This document shows positions 1 to 10,093 of a stretch of 64,000 nucleotides of DNA, piece by piece. Origin of the DNA: JAVBOW01 sp031550615 (GTDB lineage: Bacteria > Bacteroidota > Bacteroidia > Bacteroidales > Rikenellaceae); NCBI GenBank assembly GCA_031550615.1, contig JAVBOL010000005.1, forward strand, positions 9,506 to 73,505, given 5' to 3'. A program made the translations under genes and the position numbers. Each line of letters starts with the position of its first letter. The first letter of the stretch is position 1. The notes beneath the pieces are model-generated. The model did no database searches, was not told where the DNA came from, and saw only the letters and a program-made list of their open reading frames with translations.

Positions 1-1
1 T

Positions 2-712
2 ATCGGGTTTTCGGACGGGTCGAGCACCAGCCTTTCAAAGGGCGAAACGTTCCATGACACTATCATGACCATATCCAACTACTGCGATATGATAATCATG
101 CGCCACACGCTTGAGGGTGCGCCGCGCTACGCTGGCGAGATTTCCAAGGTGCCTGTGGTGAACGCCGGCGACGGGGCCAATCAGCACCCCTCGCAGACGC
201 TGCTCGACCTCTATTCGATCAAAAAGACACAGGGCACGCTCGACGGCATCAACATAATGATGGTCGGCGACCTGAAATACGGGCGCACAGTGCACTCGCT
301 GCTTCAGGCGCTTTCGCATTTCGACACGAAATTCACCTTCGTAGCCCCGCCGGAACTGGAATTGCCCGAGGAATATAAACAATTCCTTGATGAAAAAGGG
401 CTTAAATACACCGAAAAGCGCACGATAGACGACGCCATAGACCAGGCGGACATCATATACATGACCCGTGTGCAGAGGGAGCGTTTCACCGATCCGATGG
501 AGTATGAGAGGGTCAAGAACGTCTATGTGCTCGGTAATGCGATGCTCGGCGGCACTAAGGACAATATGCGCATACTGCACCCCCTGCCGAGGGTCAACGA
601 GATCGCGCACGACGTGGACGCGAACCCCAAGGCCTACTATTTCAACCAGACCGAGAACGGCGTTTACACACGCATGGCGATCATAAGCTACATACTTGGT
701 ATTAAAAAATAG
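2..712 (+). CDS. pyrB: Aspartate carbamoyltransferase catalytic subunit (5' truncated)
   Basis: Condenses carbamoyl phosphate with aspartate in the first committed step of pyrimidine synthesis; cytoplasmic. The reading frame is open from the first bases of the window and reads IGFSDGSSTSLSKGET, the family core, so the start codon lies outside and 236 residues are visible. Carbamoyl-phosphate and aspartate site motifs are present: GDGANQHPSQTLLDLYSI, and near the C-terminus HPLPRVNEI. pyrI follows after 6 bp, so catalytic and regulatory chains are co-expressed. An internal ATG at 65 is not the start, because conserved sequence precedes it. Confidence 0.96.
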   Translation: MGFSDGSSTSLSKGETFHDTIMTISNYCDMIIMRHTLEGAPRYAGEISKVPVVNAGDGANQHPSQTLLDLYSIKKTQGTLDGINIMMVGDLKYGRTVHSLLQALSHFDTKFTFVAPPELELPEEYKQFLDEKGLKYTEKRTIDDAIDQADIIYMTRVQRERFTDPMEYERVKNVYVLGNAMLGGTKDNMRILHPLPRVNEIAHDVDANPKAYYFNQTENGVYTRMAIISYILGIKK

Positions 713-718
713 ATTGAC

Positions 719-1180
719 ATGACACACGATAAGATACTGGAAGTTAGGGCTATCGAAAACGGCACGGTGATCGACCACATTCCGGCTGACTGCCTTTTCA
801 AGATCATCCGCATACTGCAGCTTGAGCGCGAGACCAACCGTATCACATTCGCCACCAACCTCGACAGCAAGCGCATCGGCAAAAAGGCAATAATCAAGAT
901 CAACGAGCGTTATTGCCATACCGAGGAACTGAACCGGGTCGCCCTGTTCGCCCCGATGGCCAAGGTTAATATAATCAAGGATTTCGATGTGATCGAAAAG
1001 CGTAACGTGACCGTCCCCGAGCGCGTTGAAGGTTTCGTGAAATGCGTAAACCCGAAGTGCGTGACCAACAACGAACCGGTCGCCACTGCATTCGACGTGA
1101 TCGGCGGCGAGAGCATATCGCTGCGCTGCCGCTACTGCGAGAAGATCACGCGCCAGAGCCAGATCGAGCTGATTAGGTGA
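719..1180 (+). CDS. pyrI: Aspartate carbamoyltransferase regulatory subunit
   Basis: 153-residue regulatory chain that binds CTP/ATP and joins catalytic trimers into the allosteric holoenzyme. The structural zinc site is complete: Cys109, Cys114, Cys137 and Cys140, almost superposable on the E. coli positions. Its length equals that of E. coli PyrI. It lies 6 bp after pyrB and should be translated from the same mRNA. Its presence implies an allosterically controlled class B-type ATCase. pyrD is far away in the same window (45.6 kb), so the pyrimidine genes are dispersed. Confidence 0.96.
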   Translation: MTHDKILEVRAIENGTVIDHIPADCLFKIIRILQLERETNRITFATNLDSKRIGKKAIIKINERYCHTEELNRVALFAPMAKVNIIKDFDVIEKRNVTVPERVEGFVKCVNPKCVTNNEPVATAFDVIGGESISLRCRYCEKITRQSQIELIR

Positions 1181-1325
1181 GTCGATCCTCTGTCGGATGC
1201 GCACATCGCACTTATCCTCCTTATCCCAAATCTTCAGGCTGCTCCGGTTTGTGACTTCGGAAGATAAGTAAATCTGACGCACGCTATGCACGGCAGTTGT
1301 GTGGCGGTTTTTTATAAACGAGTTA

Positions 1326-4124
1326 ATGAATAAGGATAAGCAACAAATAATTCACATAAAGGGTGCAAGAGTCCATAACCTCAAGAATATAGAGGTCGAG
1401 ATACCGCACAACCAACTGATCGTCGTGACCGGGCTTTCGGGCTCGGGCAAGTCGACTCTTGCCTTCGACACGATCTTTGCAGAGGGACAGAGGCGCTATG
1501 TCGAGAGCCTGTCAGCCTATGCCCGCCAGTTCCTGGGGCGCATAGACAAGCCCGATGTCGATTTCATCACCGGCATCGCACCGGCTATAGCCATACAGCA
1601 GCAGGTCAACACGCGCAACCCACGCTCGACGGTCGGCACGTCGACCGAGATCTACGACTATATAAAACTGCTGTTCGCGCGCGTAGGGCATACTTTTTCA
1701 CCCTCGACAGGCGAAGAGGTACGCATATACTATGTCAAAGACGTGGCCGAATATATCGACTCGCAACCTGCGGGTTCGCGGGTGATAATCGCCGCGCCCG
1801 TGACCATCGCCGAAGGGCGCACGCTGGCCGAAAGGCTCGAAGAGTTGATGCGAGAGGGACTGCAAAGGGTCTGGTCGCGCGGAAACACACTGCTTATCGA
1901 GGACCTTCTTACTGTGCTGCCGCCGACGGCTTCTGCCGGAGACTTCGCCGTGGTGCTCGACCGTCTGCTGCCGGGCGGCGAGGATATCACCGCGCGCATG
2001 GGCGATTCGATAGCCTCTGCGTTCAATTATGGCGAGGGTGTTTGTCGCGTGATCGTCGAAAATGAAGGCAAGAAAGCCCTGGTGCGCGATTTTTCATCGC
2101 GTTTCGAGCAGGGCGGGATCCATTTCGAGCAACCCTCCGAGCACCTTTTCAGCTTCAACAACCCTCTCGGGGCGTGTCCGCGCTGCGAGGGCTACGGGAA
2201 AGTCGTGGGCATCGACGAAGACCTCGTCGTTCCCGACAAAAGCCGCTCGGTGTGGGACGACGCGATAGCGTGCTGGAAGGGCGAGACGATGCGCATGTGG
2301 AAAGAGCAACTGGTGTTCAACGCCTCGAAATTCGATTTCCCGGTGCATACGCCCTACCACGACCTGACGCGTGAGCAGAAGACGTTGCTGTGGAGGGGTA
2401 ACGGCTATTTCAAAGGTTTGGATGAGTTCTTCAAATACCTTGAGGGAGAGAGATATAAAATACAATACCGCGTGATGCTTTCACGCTATACGGGTAAGAC
2501 CGTCTGCCCCGATTGCGGAGGATCGCGCCTACGCCCCGAGGCGCTCTACGTGCGTATCGGCGGGGCTAACGTCGCCGATCTGGTCATGATGCCTGTCGAT
2601 GAGCTCAAGGCGTTTTTCGATTCCCTGCAACTCGATGAGCACGACGCGAAAACGGCTGGGCGGATATTGACCGAGATACGCACACGGCTGCAATATATGC
2701 TCGACGTGGGGCTGGGATACCTGACCCTCGACCGCCTTTCGTCCTCGCTTTCCGGCGGCGAGAGCCAGCGCATAAACCTCTCCACATCGCTGGGCAGCAA
2801 CCTCACCGGGTCGTTGTACATCCTCGATGAGCCGAGCATCGGGCTTCACCCACGCGATACGCACCGGTTGATAAAGGTGCTCAAGCAGTTGCGCGACCTG
2901 GGCAACACGGTGATCGTGGTCGAGCACGAAGAGGAGATAATCCGAGCCGCGGACCGCGTGGTCGACATCGGTCCCGAGGCGGGCTACAACGGCGGGGAGG
3001 TGGTCTTTAACGGCACGCTAAAAGAACTTCTCAGTAAGGGCCAGGGCTACACGGCTGACTACCTGACCGGGCGGCGCAGGATCGAAAAACCCGACTCGCC
3101 GCGCGGCTGGACGCATCACATAGACATCAAAGGGGCGCGCGAAAACAACCTCAAGGGCATAGACGTGCGCATTCCGCTGGGTGTAATGACCTGCATAACA
3201 GGCGTGAGCGGCAGCGGCAAATCGTCGTTGGTCAAGGGGATACTCTATCCCGCCATGCGCCGCCAGCTTTATGACACCGGGCTCAAACCAGGCAATTTCG
3301 AACGTATGGACGGCGACGTGCAGTTGCTCAGCGCGGTCGAAATGATCGACCAAAACCCTATCGGCAAATCGTCGCGCTCCAACCCGGTCACCTACATCAA
3401 GGCTTACGATGAGATACGCAAACTATTTGCCGAGCAGCCGTTTGCAAAGACTAATGGGTTCACCCCGTCGCACTTCTCATTCAACATCGCCGGAGGGCGT
3501 TGCGAGGAGTGCCAGGGCGAGGGTTTCATCAAGGTCGGCATGCAGTTCATGGCCGACGTCGAGCTGAAGTGCGACTGTTGCGGAGGGCGGCGTTTCCGCG
3601 ACGAGATATTGGAGGTGCGCTACACAGGCCATTCGATCTACGACATACTCGAAATGACGGTCGACGACGCGATAAAGCTTTTTTCCGCCCAGAAGGAGTC
3701 GACAGCCAGGCGCGTCGCGGAGAAACTGCGCACGCTCTCCGACGTCGGGCTGGGGTATATCAAATTGGGGCAATCCTCGTCGACCCTCTCGGGGGGTGAG
3801 AGCCAGAGGGTGAAACTGGCCTCGTTCCTGCTGAAGGAAAACAGCGCTGGGCACGTGATGTTCATCTTCGACGAGCCGACCACGGGACTGCACATACACG
3901 ATATAAATAAGCTATTGGCGGCATTTAACGCGCTGCTGCTCAGGGGTCATACCATCGTTGTGGTCGAGCACAACATGGACGTGGTCAAATGTGCCGACCA
4001 TGTGATCGACCTTGGCCCCGACGGCGGGGAGGGTGGGGGCAGGCTGCTCTACCAAGGTGCGCCGGACGGGTTGAAAGGGTGCCCGGATAGCCACACCGGA
4101 GAATTCCTTAAAAAGCGCGGGTGA
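1326..4124 (+). CDS. uvrA: Excinuclease ABC subunit A
   Basis: Damage-recognition ATPase of UvrABC nucleotide excision repair; works as a dimer with UvrB. 932 residues from the ATG at 1326; an in-frame GTG at 1299 would add nine unconserved residues. Two ABC modules are visible: Walker A GLSGSGKST at 36-44 and GVSGSGKSS in the second half, each with an LSGGESQR signature. Zinc modules of the CPxCxG type appear (CPRCEG, CPDCGG, CEECQG, CDCCGG). The 145 bp before it show no clear promoter or terminator. The stop codon overlaps the next gene as TGATG, so the two are probably translationally coupled. Confidence 0.97.
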   Translation: MNKDKQQIIHIKGARVHNLKNIEVEIPHNQLIVVTGLSGSGKSTLAFDTIFAEGQRRYVESLSAYARQFLGRIDKPDVDFITGIAPAIAIQQQVNTRNPRSTVGTSTEIYDYIKLLFARVGHTFSPSTGEEVRIYYVKDVAEYIDSQPAGSRVIIAAPVTIAEGRTLAERLEELMREGLQRVWSRGNTLLIEDLLTVLPPTASAGDFAVVLDRLLPGGEDITARMGDSIASAFNYGEGVCRVIVENEGKKALVRDFSSRFEQGGIHFEQPSEHLFSFNNPLGACPRCEGYGKVVGIDEDLVVPDKSRSVWDDAIACWKGETMRMWKEQLVFNASKFDFPVHTPYHDLTREQKTLLWRGNGYFKGLDEFFKYLEGERYKIQYRVMLSRYTGKTVCPDCGGSRLRPEALYVRIGGANVADLVMMPVDELKAFFDSLQLDEHDAKTAGRILTEIRTRLQYMLDVGLGYLTLDRLSSSLSGGESQRINLSTSLGSNLTGSLYILDEPSIGLHPRDTHRLIKVLKQLRDLGNTVIVVEHEEEIIRAADRVVDIGPEAGYNGGEVVFNGTLKELLSKGQGYTADYLTGRRRIEKPDSPRGWTHHIDIKGARENNLKGIDVRIPLGVMTCITGVSGSGKSSLVKGILYPAMRRQLYDTGLKPGNFERMDGDVQLLSAVEMIDQNPIGKSSRSNPVTYIKAYDEIRKLFAEQPFAKTNGFTPSHFSFNIAGGRCEECQGEGFIKVGMQFMADVELKCDCCGGRRFRDEILEVRYTGHSIYDILEMTVDDAIKLFSAQKESTARRVAEKLRTLSDVGLGYIKLGQSSSTLSGGESQRVKLASFLLKENSAGHVMFIFDEPTTGLHIHDINKLLAAFNALLLRGHTIVVVEHNMDVVKCADHVIDLGPDGGEGGGRLLYQGAPDGLKGCPDSHTGEFLKKRG

Positions 4125-5341
4125 TGGCAGGGTTCTACACTTTCACGTTATCAAACGGCATCCGCTGCGTCCACCGCCAGGTGCGCGGCCCGGTGGCGCA
4201 TTGCGCCCTGAGCATCAACGCCGGCAGCCGCGACGAGGGCAAAGGGCAGGAGGGCATCGCGCACTTCACCGAGCACAGTATGTTCAAGGGGACAGCACGC
4301 CGCCGCGCCCACCATATAAACTGCCGCCTGGAGAACCTCGGCGGCGAACTCAACGCATTCACCACCAAAGAGGAAACGGTGGTGCATGCGACTACCCTAA
4401 AGGAGGATTTCGCCGCGGCTGCCGACCTGATCGCGGACGTGGCGTTCCATTCGACCTTCCCCGCGCAGCAGATCACGCTCGAAAAGGACGTCATACTGGA
4501 CGAGATAAATTCATATAAGGACTCGCCGCCGGAGCGCATCTGGGACGAGTTCGAAGACCTGCTTTTCGCCGGTTCCGGGCTGGGGCACAACATTTTGGGC
4601 ACGCCGCGCTCGGTGGCGCGTATCGACCCGGCGGCTATCGGCAACTTTGTGGAGCGGTGTTACAACACCGATCAAATGGTCTTTTCATCGGTCGGCAACG
4701 TGTCCGAAAAACGTTTCCGCGACGTGGCCGAGCGCTATCTGGGCGGCATCACACCGAGGCCGCGCACATTCACACGCGAGGCGTCAGTGGTGCGGCCCGC
4801 ATTCGAAAAGACGCTCAAACACGGCAACCACCAGGCGCATTGCCTCGTGGGAGGTGCGGCATTCAACGCCTTTGACGACCGGCGGCTGACACTTGCCCTG
4901 CTCGTGAATATACTGGGCGGCCCGGCGGCCAACTCGCTACTGAATATCGCGTTACGGGAGAAGCGCGGGCTGACTTACAGCATCGAGGCGTCCTACACCC
5001 CGTTTTCGGACACCGGCATCGCCGCTATCGCCTTCAGCTGCGAGAAACAGCGCACCGATGAGTGTCTCGAATTGATAGGCAAGGAGTTGGCACGCATAAA
5101 GAACACCCCCCTCACCGACCGCAAAATGTCGATGGCCAAGAAACAACTGGCCGGGCAGTTGGCCATATCGCTCGACGGCAACGAGGGCACGATGCTCGGG
5201 GCGGGCAAGAGCATCCTGCTTTACGACAAAGTCGAGGAACTGGGCGAGAGCGTGCGTCGCATCGGCTCGATCACCCCGAGTGCGTTGATGGATGTGGCAA
5301 ACGAAGTATTCACCGGCAACTCGACACTTATTTTCATTTAA
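4124..5341 (+). CDS. M16 family zinc metallopeptidase (insulinase/processing peptidase-like)
   Basis: 405-residue peptidase of the pitrilysin family. The inverted zinc motif HxxEH is intact at His47, Glu50 and His51 (HFTEH), and the distal ligand fits Glu127 (LDEINSYKDSP), 77 residues after Glu50 as usual in M16. The length equals one beta-type subunit with an active N-terminal and an inactive C-terminal M16 domain. No signal peptide is seen. I prefer the ATG at 4124 (TGATG overlap with uvrA) to the GTG at 4121. The natural substrate is unknown. The stop overlaps the next start (TAATG). Confidence 0.9.
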   Translation: MAGFYTFTLSNGIRCVHRQVRGPVAHCALSINAGSRDEGKGQEGIAHFTEHSMFKGTARRRAHHINCRLENLGGELNAFTTKEETVVHATTLKEDFAAAADLIADVAFHSTFPAQQITLEKDVILDEINSYKDSPPERIWDEFEDLLFAGSGLGHNILGTPRSVARIDPAAIGNFVERCYNTDQMVFSSVGNVSEKRFRDVAERYLGGITPRPRTFTREASVVRPAFEKTLKHGNHQAHCLVGGAAFNAFDDRRLTLALLVNILGGPAANSLLNIALREKRGLTYSIEASYTPFSDTGIAAIAFSCEKQRTDECLELIGKELARIKNTPLTDRKMSMAKKQLAGQLAISLDGNEGTMLGAGKSILLYDKVEELGESVRRIGSITPSALMDVANEVFTGNSTLIFI

Positions 5342-5979
5342 TGATGGATGCCTTAGAACGTTACATGTCCCAATACACAACTCCGCAGGATGAACTGCTG
5401 GAAGAGTTGGAGCGCCAGACGCACCTGCGTACTATCCATCCCCAGATGCTCTCAGGACACGTGCAAGGGCAATTATTGAGAATGCTCACCTGCATGATCC
5501 GTCCGCGAAGGGTGCTCGAAATAGGGACTTTCACGGGCTATTCGGCGCTCTGCATGGCCGCCGGGCTGGGCGACGGCGCTACGCTCGATACGATAGAGGC
5601 GGACGACGAACTGGAGGGTATCGCAACCGAATTCTTCGCACGCAGCCCACACGGCGGCAGGATAACGATGCATATAGGATCGGCCCTGGAGGTCGCCCCA
5701 CGCCTGGGCGGACGGTTTGATATGGTGTTTATCGACGGCGACAAGCGCGAATATCCCGCCTATCTGTCGATGCTGTTGGACGGTGGGTTGGTAGGCGGCG
5801 GCAGCTGGATCCTTGCCGACAATATATTATGGTACGGCAAGGTGGCGGACCCCGCCGCGACGACAGATCCGCAGACCGCCGGGGTGCTGGAATTCAACGC
5901 AGCGGTGAGTGCGGACGAACGCCTTGAAAACGTGATAATTCCCATGCGCGACGGAATTAACCTGATACGCGTGAAGTGA
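5341..5979 (+). CDS. SAM-dependent O-methyltransferase (class I, catechol-OMT-like)
   Basis: 212 residues, cytoplasmic. It carries the SAM-binding motif I LEIGTFTGYSAL (59-70) and VFIDGDKREY, the metal-site Asp region of the cation-dependent O-methyltransferase family (PF01596). The N-terminal half of the open frame (from 5062) overlaps the M16 gene out of frame and is not conserved. The start is the ATG at 5341, which shares an A with the upstream stop. It is the third gene of a uvrA-M16-OMT run. The acceptor substrate is not predictable. Confidence 0.88.
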   Translation: MMDALERYMSQYTTPQDELLEELERQTHLRTIHPQMLSGHVQGQLLRMLTCMIRPRRVLEIGTFTGYSALCMAAGLGDGATLDTIEADDELEGIATEFFARSPHGGRITMHIGSALEVAPRLGGRFDMVFIDGDKREYPAYLSMLLDGGLVGGGSWILADNILWYGKVADPAATTDPQTAGVLEFNAAVSADERLENVIIPMRDGINLIRVK

Positions 5980-6041
5980 TTTTATGGGAAAACTCCCGAA
6001 AGTTTTCTTTTATTTGTAGACGCAATACTTAATTTGAGATT

Positions 6042-7031
6042 ATGAAAAAGAGCTTTATGATGGCGGCAGCAATGCTGCTCGCAGCAATGGGCGCCAATGC
6101 CCAACACGACATCTCGATCGGCGTAAAAGGCGGTCTGAATATCCCGAAGATCACCGCCGGCGGTAAGAAGACCCCGTTAAGCGAAGGTTACTCCTCTCGC
6201 CTGGCGGCCAACGCGGGGGTGTTCGGCGAGATGAAATTCACCAAGACGTTCTCTATGGTCGTGGGACTCGAATATAGCGGCCAGGGCGGTAAGAATGACG
6301 ATACGGTATTCCCAATGGGCAAAACCCTGTCGGGGATGTTCAATAACGATCAATTTTCACCCGTATTGACCGGGATCGCCGCACAGGTCGGACTGGCCTC
6401 GCCGACAGGTGCGGCGCAGATATTGGCGTTACCCGATAAAATGAAGGATATACCGGGTTATCTTTATACCGACGGCATCGAGAGCACTACGAAGTTCAAT
6501 TACGTCATGCTGCCCGTTCAGGCGCGCTTCGGATGGAACATCAATTCGTCGCCCTGGCGCGTGTACGTTCAGGCCGGTATATTCGGATCTTATCTCGTTT
6601 CGGCCAAACGCGAAATGACCGGTTCGAGCAGGTTGTATACCGATATTGCAAAAACCACGACACTCGGTTCGCAGGTGGCGACCATACTCACCCCTTTCAT
6701 CGCGGCGAACGTCACTGACGTGGCCGCAATGACCGCGTTAGCCTCGGCGCTCCCGGGAATAATGGCCGGCGCCGGCACCGCTTTGGGTAACGAGCAATCC
6801 TTCCCCGAGCAGGATATCACCAATGAACTCCACCGCTGGAACGTGGGCGTGATCGGATCGGCCGGTATCGCATATAAATTCCACTGCCGCCACAGCGTGT
6901 TCTTCGAGGCTGGCGGCAACTACGGGTTCGTGAAACTGCAAAAGAACGCGGCAAACGGCCAGAACCGCATCGGCGCGGGTTCGCTCTCGATAGGTTACAG
7001 CTATAAGCTCGGACAGAGTTGCCAGAAATAG
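6042..7031 (+). CDS. Outer-membrane beta-barrel protein (PorT-like family)
   Basis: 329 residues with a clear signal peptide ending at Ala-Asn-Ala-Gln (about residue 21), then alternating amphipathic strands. The start ISIGVKGGLNIPKI and the ending GAGSLSIGYSYKLG are typical of Bacteroidetes OMP_b-brl proteins (PF13568). A central insert rich in Ala and Thr (about residues 195-245) lengthens the protein relative to the usual 200-250 residues and may be an extracellular loop. It is monocistronic: 62 bp of upstream spacer and a strong hairpin after the stop. Function is unknown beyond an outer-membrane location. Confidence 0.75.
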   Translation: MKKSFMMAAAMLLAAMGANAQHDISIGVKGGLNIPKITAGGKKTPLSEGYSSRLAANAGVFGEMKFTKTFSMVVGLEYSGQGGKNDDTVFPMGKTLSGMFNNDQFSPVLTGIAAQVGLASPTGAAQILALPDKMKDIPGYLYTDGIESTTKFNYVMLPVQARFGWNINSSPWRVYVQAGIFGSYLVSAKREMTGSSRLYTDIAKTTTLGSQVATILTPFIAANVTDVAAMTALASALPGIMAGAGTALGNEQSFPEQDITNELHRWNVGVIGSAGIAYKFHCRHSVFFEAGGNYGFVKLQKNAANGQNRIGAGSLSIGYSYKLGQSCQK

Positions 7032-7049
7032 GGCAGACGCCCTCCACGT

Positions 7050-7079
7050 GAAAATTGCCCGCCTAAGCGGGCAATTTTC
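7050..7079. terminator. Bidirectional intrinsic terminator
   Basis: Perfect 13-bp stem: GAAAATTGCCCGC at 7050-7062 pairs with 7067-7079 around a CTAA loop. The A/T-rich base gives a U-run in either direction. It separates the convergent barrel gene (plus) and the AsmA-like gene (minus). Confidence 0.85.
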
Positions 7080-8715
7080 ATTTCTGACCCTTCTTGCGGG
7101 TGAATTGCTTTTGCAGCGAGGTTATCTTCTCCTGCCTTTTCTCTGTCAACCCTACCGACTCTTTGATCCCGGCGAATGAGATCCGCCATATGTAGTTGAA
7201 GTGTGAGCGGTGGGGGTCGCGTATGGCCGAGGCGCGCACCTCGCGCAACTCTTCGCCGGGGATGGGATTCGAGGGCAGCAGTATGAAGTTATTGACCACC
7301 GCCGTGCCGATCCACGAGCGTAGGCCCAGTTTGCCCAGCACCGCCACTTCGAGCGAGTCGTAAGCCATGCGCATTGTGACCTTTCCCGAGCGGTCGTCGC
7401 CGTAGATATTGAAATCGAGCCGGTTGATATGTCCGCTGACGCCCTCGATATTGCCCAGGGGCTTGGTCATGGGGGTGAAATCGGCCACGTCGGCCCCTTT
7501 GAACGTGCCGGTGATAAGAAATGATTCGTCGCTCTGCGACACGGGGTAGGTAAACCTCGCGCTGAGCACCCCGCCCATGACGTGTGCGCGGGCTGTCATC
7601 CGGTAGTGGGTGTTGGCGCCGGGCACATTGGTCAGCGAGTCGACCTGCGCCATGATCCCAGTGAGGGTTATGCGCCCGGGCGCGTACCCTTTGACGGGTA
7701 ATTCTTCATATGTCGCCCGCGAGTCAGTTACTCTTATGCGGTCTATTGTTATGGAAGTTTGGGATTGTTGCAACAATCTGTTGAACAGCGGCTTTATGGT
7801 TTCATTCTGAGAGATCTGGCGGTTCTTGTAACTCCCGACGGAAACGCCGCTCAGCAACAGGCTGTCGGCCTTCAATCCGCCGCCGGAGATATCCGCGCCG
7901 TGCAGCGCTATGCGTCCCGAATGAAGTTCAAGCCAGTCCTTGCCCGTCAGGCGGGCGAAATCCGCCTTGCCATGCTCTGGTGTGAGCGAGAGCGTGTCAA
8001 CGGCGATCATACGGCTGCGCAGATCGGCCTCTATATGGCCTAAGGCCAGCCTGGATGCCGTGCCGACGGGGTAGTGCGACGACTCTTCGGCGGTGATGCG
8101 CAATTCGCCGGGCAGAGGCAGACGGCGCAGGTCGACCAAAGAGTCGAATCTAAGGCGGTCGACGGCAATGGACAACCCCCTCACCCGGTGGCGCAGCGAA
8201 TCGCGGCGATATGACACCTCGCCGCTATACAGGTCTATACGGTCTATTGTAATGCGTCTGAAGGGCGAGTGGAAAAGGGTGTCGGGCCCCGCCGCCACAC
8301 GTCCGGCCACCGTGTCGCGCACGACCTTAAGGCGCGGAAATGTTATCTCGATGCGGTTTATATCGAGGCGTCCGTGGCGCAGGTTGCGCAGCGGATGGCG
8401 TATCCATATCCGCACGTCGTTTATGCTGGCCGTGCAGAGCGTGTGCACGGGATGCCCCGCGGCGGCAAGGCTGTCGACCACCGTGCTGTCCGGGGTCAGG
8501 GTAAGTCCGTGCACGGCCACCTCACCGCCTCGCAGATGCACGGCGAATCCGTCAATGCCGAAGCGGTACAGGGGCCCTATGTGGGCTTGTACCGCTTCGG
8601 TGATAAGGCGTATGGCATATATTTTAGCGCGACCGCGCAGGGTGTGGGCCGTCGTGACGACACCGACCGCCACGATGATCGCGGCCAGCAGTATATAAAA
8701 GCGCTTTGTCCTCAT
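7078..8715 (-). CDS. Membrane-anchored AsmA-like/DUF748-type protein
   Basis: 545 residues. There is one N-terminal transmembrane helix (about residues 7-26), and the rest is predicted periplasmic and rich in beta strands. Repeated phrases such as IDRIDLYSGEVSYRRD and ITIDRIRVTDSRATYEE are typical of AsmA-like proteins, which bridge or organise the envelope. It ends KKGQK after a basic tail. It lies 32 bp downstream of pgi on the same strand. I recognise the architecture, not a precise family, and the role is unknown. Confidence 0.6.
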   Translation of the reverse strand: MRTKRFYILLAAIIVAVGVVTTAHTLRGRAKIYAIRLITEAVQAHIGPLYRFGIDGFAVHLRGGEVAVHGLTLTPDSTVVDSLAAAGHPVHTLCTASINDVRIWIRHPLRNLRHGRLDINRIEITFPRLKVVRDTVAGRVAAGPDTLFHSPFRRITIDRIDLYSGEVSYRRDSLRHRVRGLSIAVDRLRFDSLVDLRRLPLPGELRITAEESSHYPVGTASRLALGHIEADLRSRMIAVDTLSLTPEHGKADFARLTGKDWLELHSGRIALHGADISGGGLKADSLLLSGVSVGSYKNRQISQNETIKPLFNRLLQQSQTSITIDRIRVTDSRATYEELPVKGYAPGRITLTGIMAQVDSLTNVPGANTHYRMTARAHVMGGVLSARFTYPVSQSDESFLITGTFKGADVADFTPMTKPLGNIEGVSGHINRLDFNIYGDDRSGKVTMRMAYDSLEVAVLGKLGLRSWIGTAVVNNFILLPSNPIPGEELREVRASAIRDPHRSHFNYIWRISFAGIKESVGLTEKRQEKITSLQKQFTRKKGQK

Positions 8716-8747
8716 AACGGTGTAAGGAGCAAAAAGCGAGCCGTGGT

Positions 8748-10091
8748 TCAGAGCCTTTTACGCAGAGCCTCGCCCTCTTTCTCAAAGCCTGGCTTGTCCA
8801 GCAGCGCGAACATGTTCTTCTTGTAGGCCTCTACGCCCGGCTGGTCGAAAGGATTCACGCCGAGCATGTAACCGCTTATGCCGCAAGCCTTCTCGAAGAA
8901 GTAGAGCAGCGCCCCGATCCAATACGCGCTGATCTCGGGCAGCGATATCTTCAGGTTGGGCACACCGCCGTCGACGTGCGCCAGCATAGTGCCGAGTTCG
9001 GCCATGCGGTTCACTTCGCTGATGCGTTTGCCGGCAAGGAAATTGAGTCCGTCGAGGTTTTCGCCGTCGGCTTCGATGACCACTTTGTGGGCGGCCTGGC
9101 CGACCGAGATCACGGTTTCGAACAGGGTGCGCTCACCGTCCTGGATGTATTGCCCCATCGAGTGCAGATCGGCCGTAAGGGTTACGCTGGCGGGGAAGAT
9201 ACCCTTGCCCTCCTTGCCCTCGCTCTCGCCGTAGAGCTGCTTCCACCACTCGGCGATATATTGCAGTTTAGGCTCGTAGCTGGCGAGTATCTCGATTTTG
9301 AACCCATTGGCGTAAAGGGCGTTGCGCGCAGCGGCATATTGCTCGGCGATATTCTCCTCAAAGGGCACGCCCGGGGCGGTGGCGGCTTCCATATCGGCTG
9401 CGCCACGGACGAATTCGGCGATATCGACACCTGCGACGGCCATGGGCAGCAGACCAACGGGGGTCAGCACGGAGAAACGGCCTCCCACGTTGTCGGGAAT
9501 GACGAACGAGCGGTAGCCGTGGCCCATAGAGAGGGTTTTGAGCGCCCCGCGCGCGGCGTCGGTAACAGCCACAATGCGCGTGGCGGCCTCCTGCTTGCCG
9601 TAGCGCCTCTCGACTTCGGCTTTCAGCAGACGGAAGGCGATGGCCGGCTCGGTGGTCGTGCCCGATTTGGAGATCACCACAACGCCGATAGAGTAGGGCT
9701 TCAGGGCCTCCATGAGCTCATAGGTGTAGTCCTCGCTGATGTTCTGCCCGGCGAATACCACCACGGGGTCGCGGCGCGTCTTGTGCAGGGCGGCGAAACT
9801 ATCCGAAAGTGCCTCCAGCACGGCTTTCGCACCGAGGTACGATCCGCCGATACCCACCACGACGACCACTTCGGCCTTATCGCGCAGCATTTTGGCCGCG
9901 TCGGCGATCTCGGCGACCTGACCGGGGGTGATCGACGAGGGGAGCGCCACCCAGCCCAGGAAGTCGTTGCCTTCCCCCTTGCCGCTGTGCAGCAGTTCGT
10001 TGGCGGCTTTGGCCTTGGCGGCCAGACCCGTTATCTGGGATTGTTTCGCGCCGGTTCCGGCTTTAGAGTGGTCTACCGTGATCTTTTTCAT
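8748..10091 (-). CDS. pgi: Glucose-6-phosphate isomerase
   Basis: 447 residues, cytoplasmic; interconverts glucose-6-P and fructose-6-P. Family motifs seen: VVVVGIGGSYLGAKAVLEAL, the sugar-phosphate-binding VVISKSGTTTEPAIAFR, NVGGRFSVLTPVGLLP, and the C-terminal GVNPFDQPGVEAYKKN with the catalytic-site Gln and Lys. The length fits the short bacterial form. It starts 2 bp after gpsA ends, so the two are probably co-transcribed, linking central carbon flux and phospholipid precursor supply. Confidence 0.96.
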   Translation of the reverse strand: MKKITVDHSKAGTGAKQSQITGLAAKAKAANELLHSGKGEGNDFLGWVALPSSITPGQVAEIADAAKMLRDKAEVVVVVGIGGSYLGAKAVLEALSDSFAALHKTRRDPVVVFAGQNISEDYTYELMEALKPYSIGVVVISKSGTTTEPAIAFRLLKAEVERRYGKQEAATRIVAVTDAARGALKTLSMGHGYRSFVIPDNVGGRFSVLTPVGLLPMAVAGVDIAEFVRGAADMEAATAPGVPFEENIAEQYAAARNALYANGFKIEILASYEPKLQYIAEWWKQLYGESEGKEGKGIFPASVTLTADLHSMGQYIQDGERTLFETVISVGQAAHKVVIEADGENLDGLNFLAGKRISEVNRMAELGTMLAHVDGGVPNLKISLPEISAYWIGALLYFFEKACGISGYMLGVNPFDQPGVEAYKKNMFALLDKPGFEKEGEALRKRL

Positions 10092-10093
10092 GG

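Noticed and set aside
35..1291. 418-codon minus-strand open frame opposite pyrB and pyrI
   Set aside because: It is antisense to two firmly identified genes and has no family resemblance; GC-rich codons with few antisense stops explain it.
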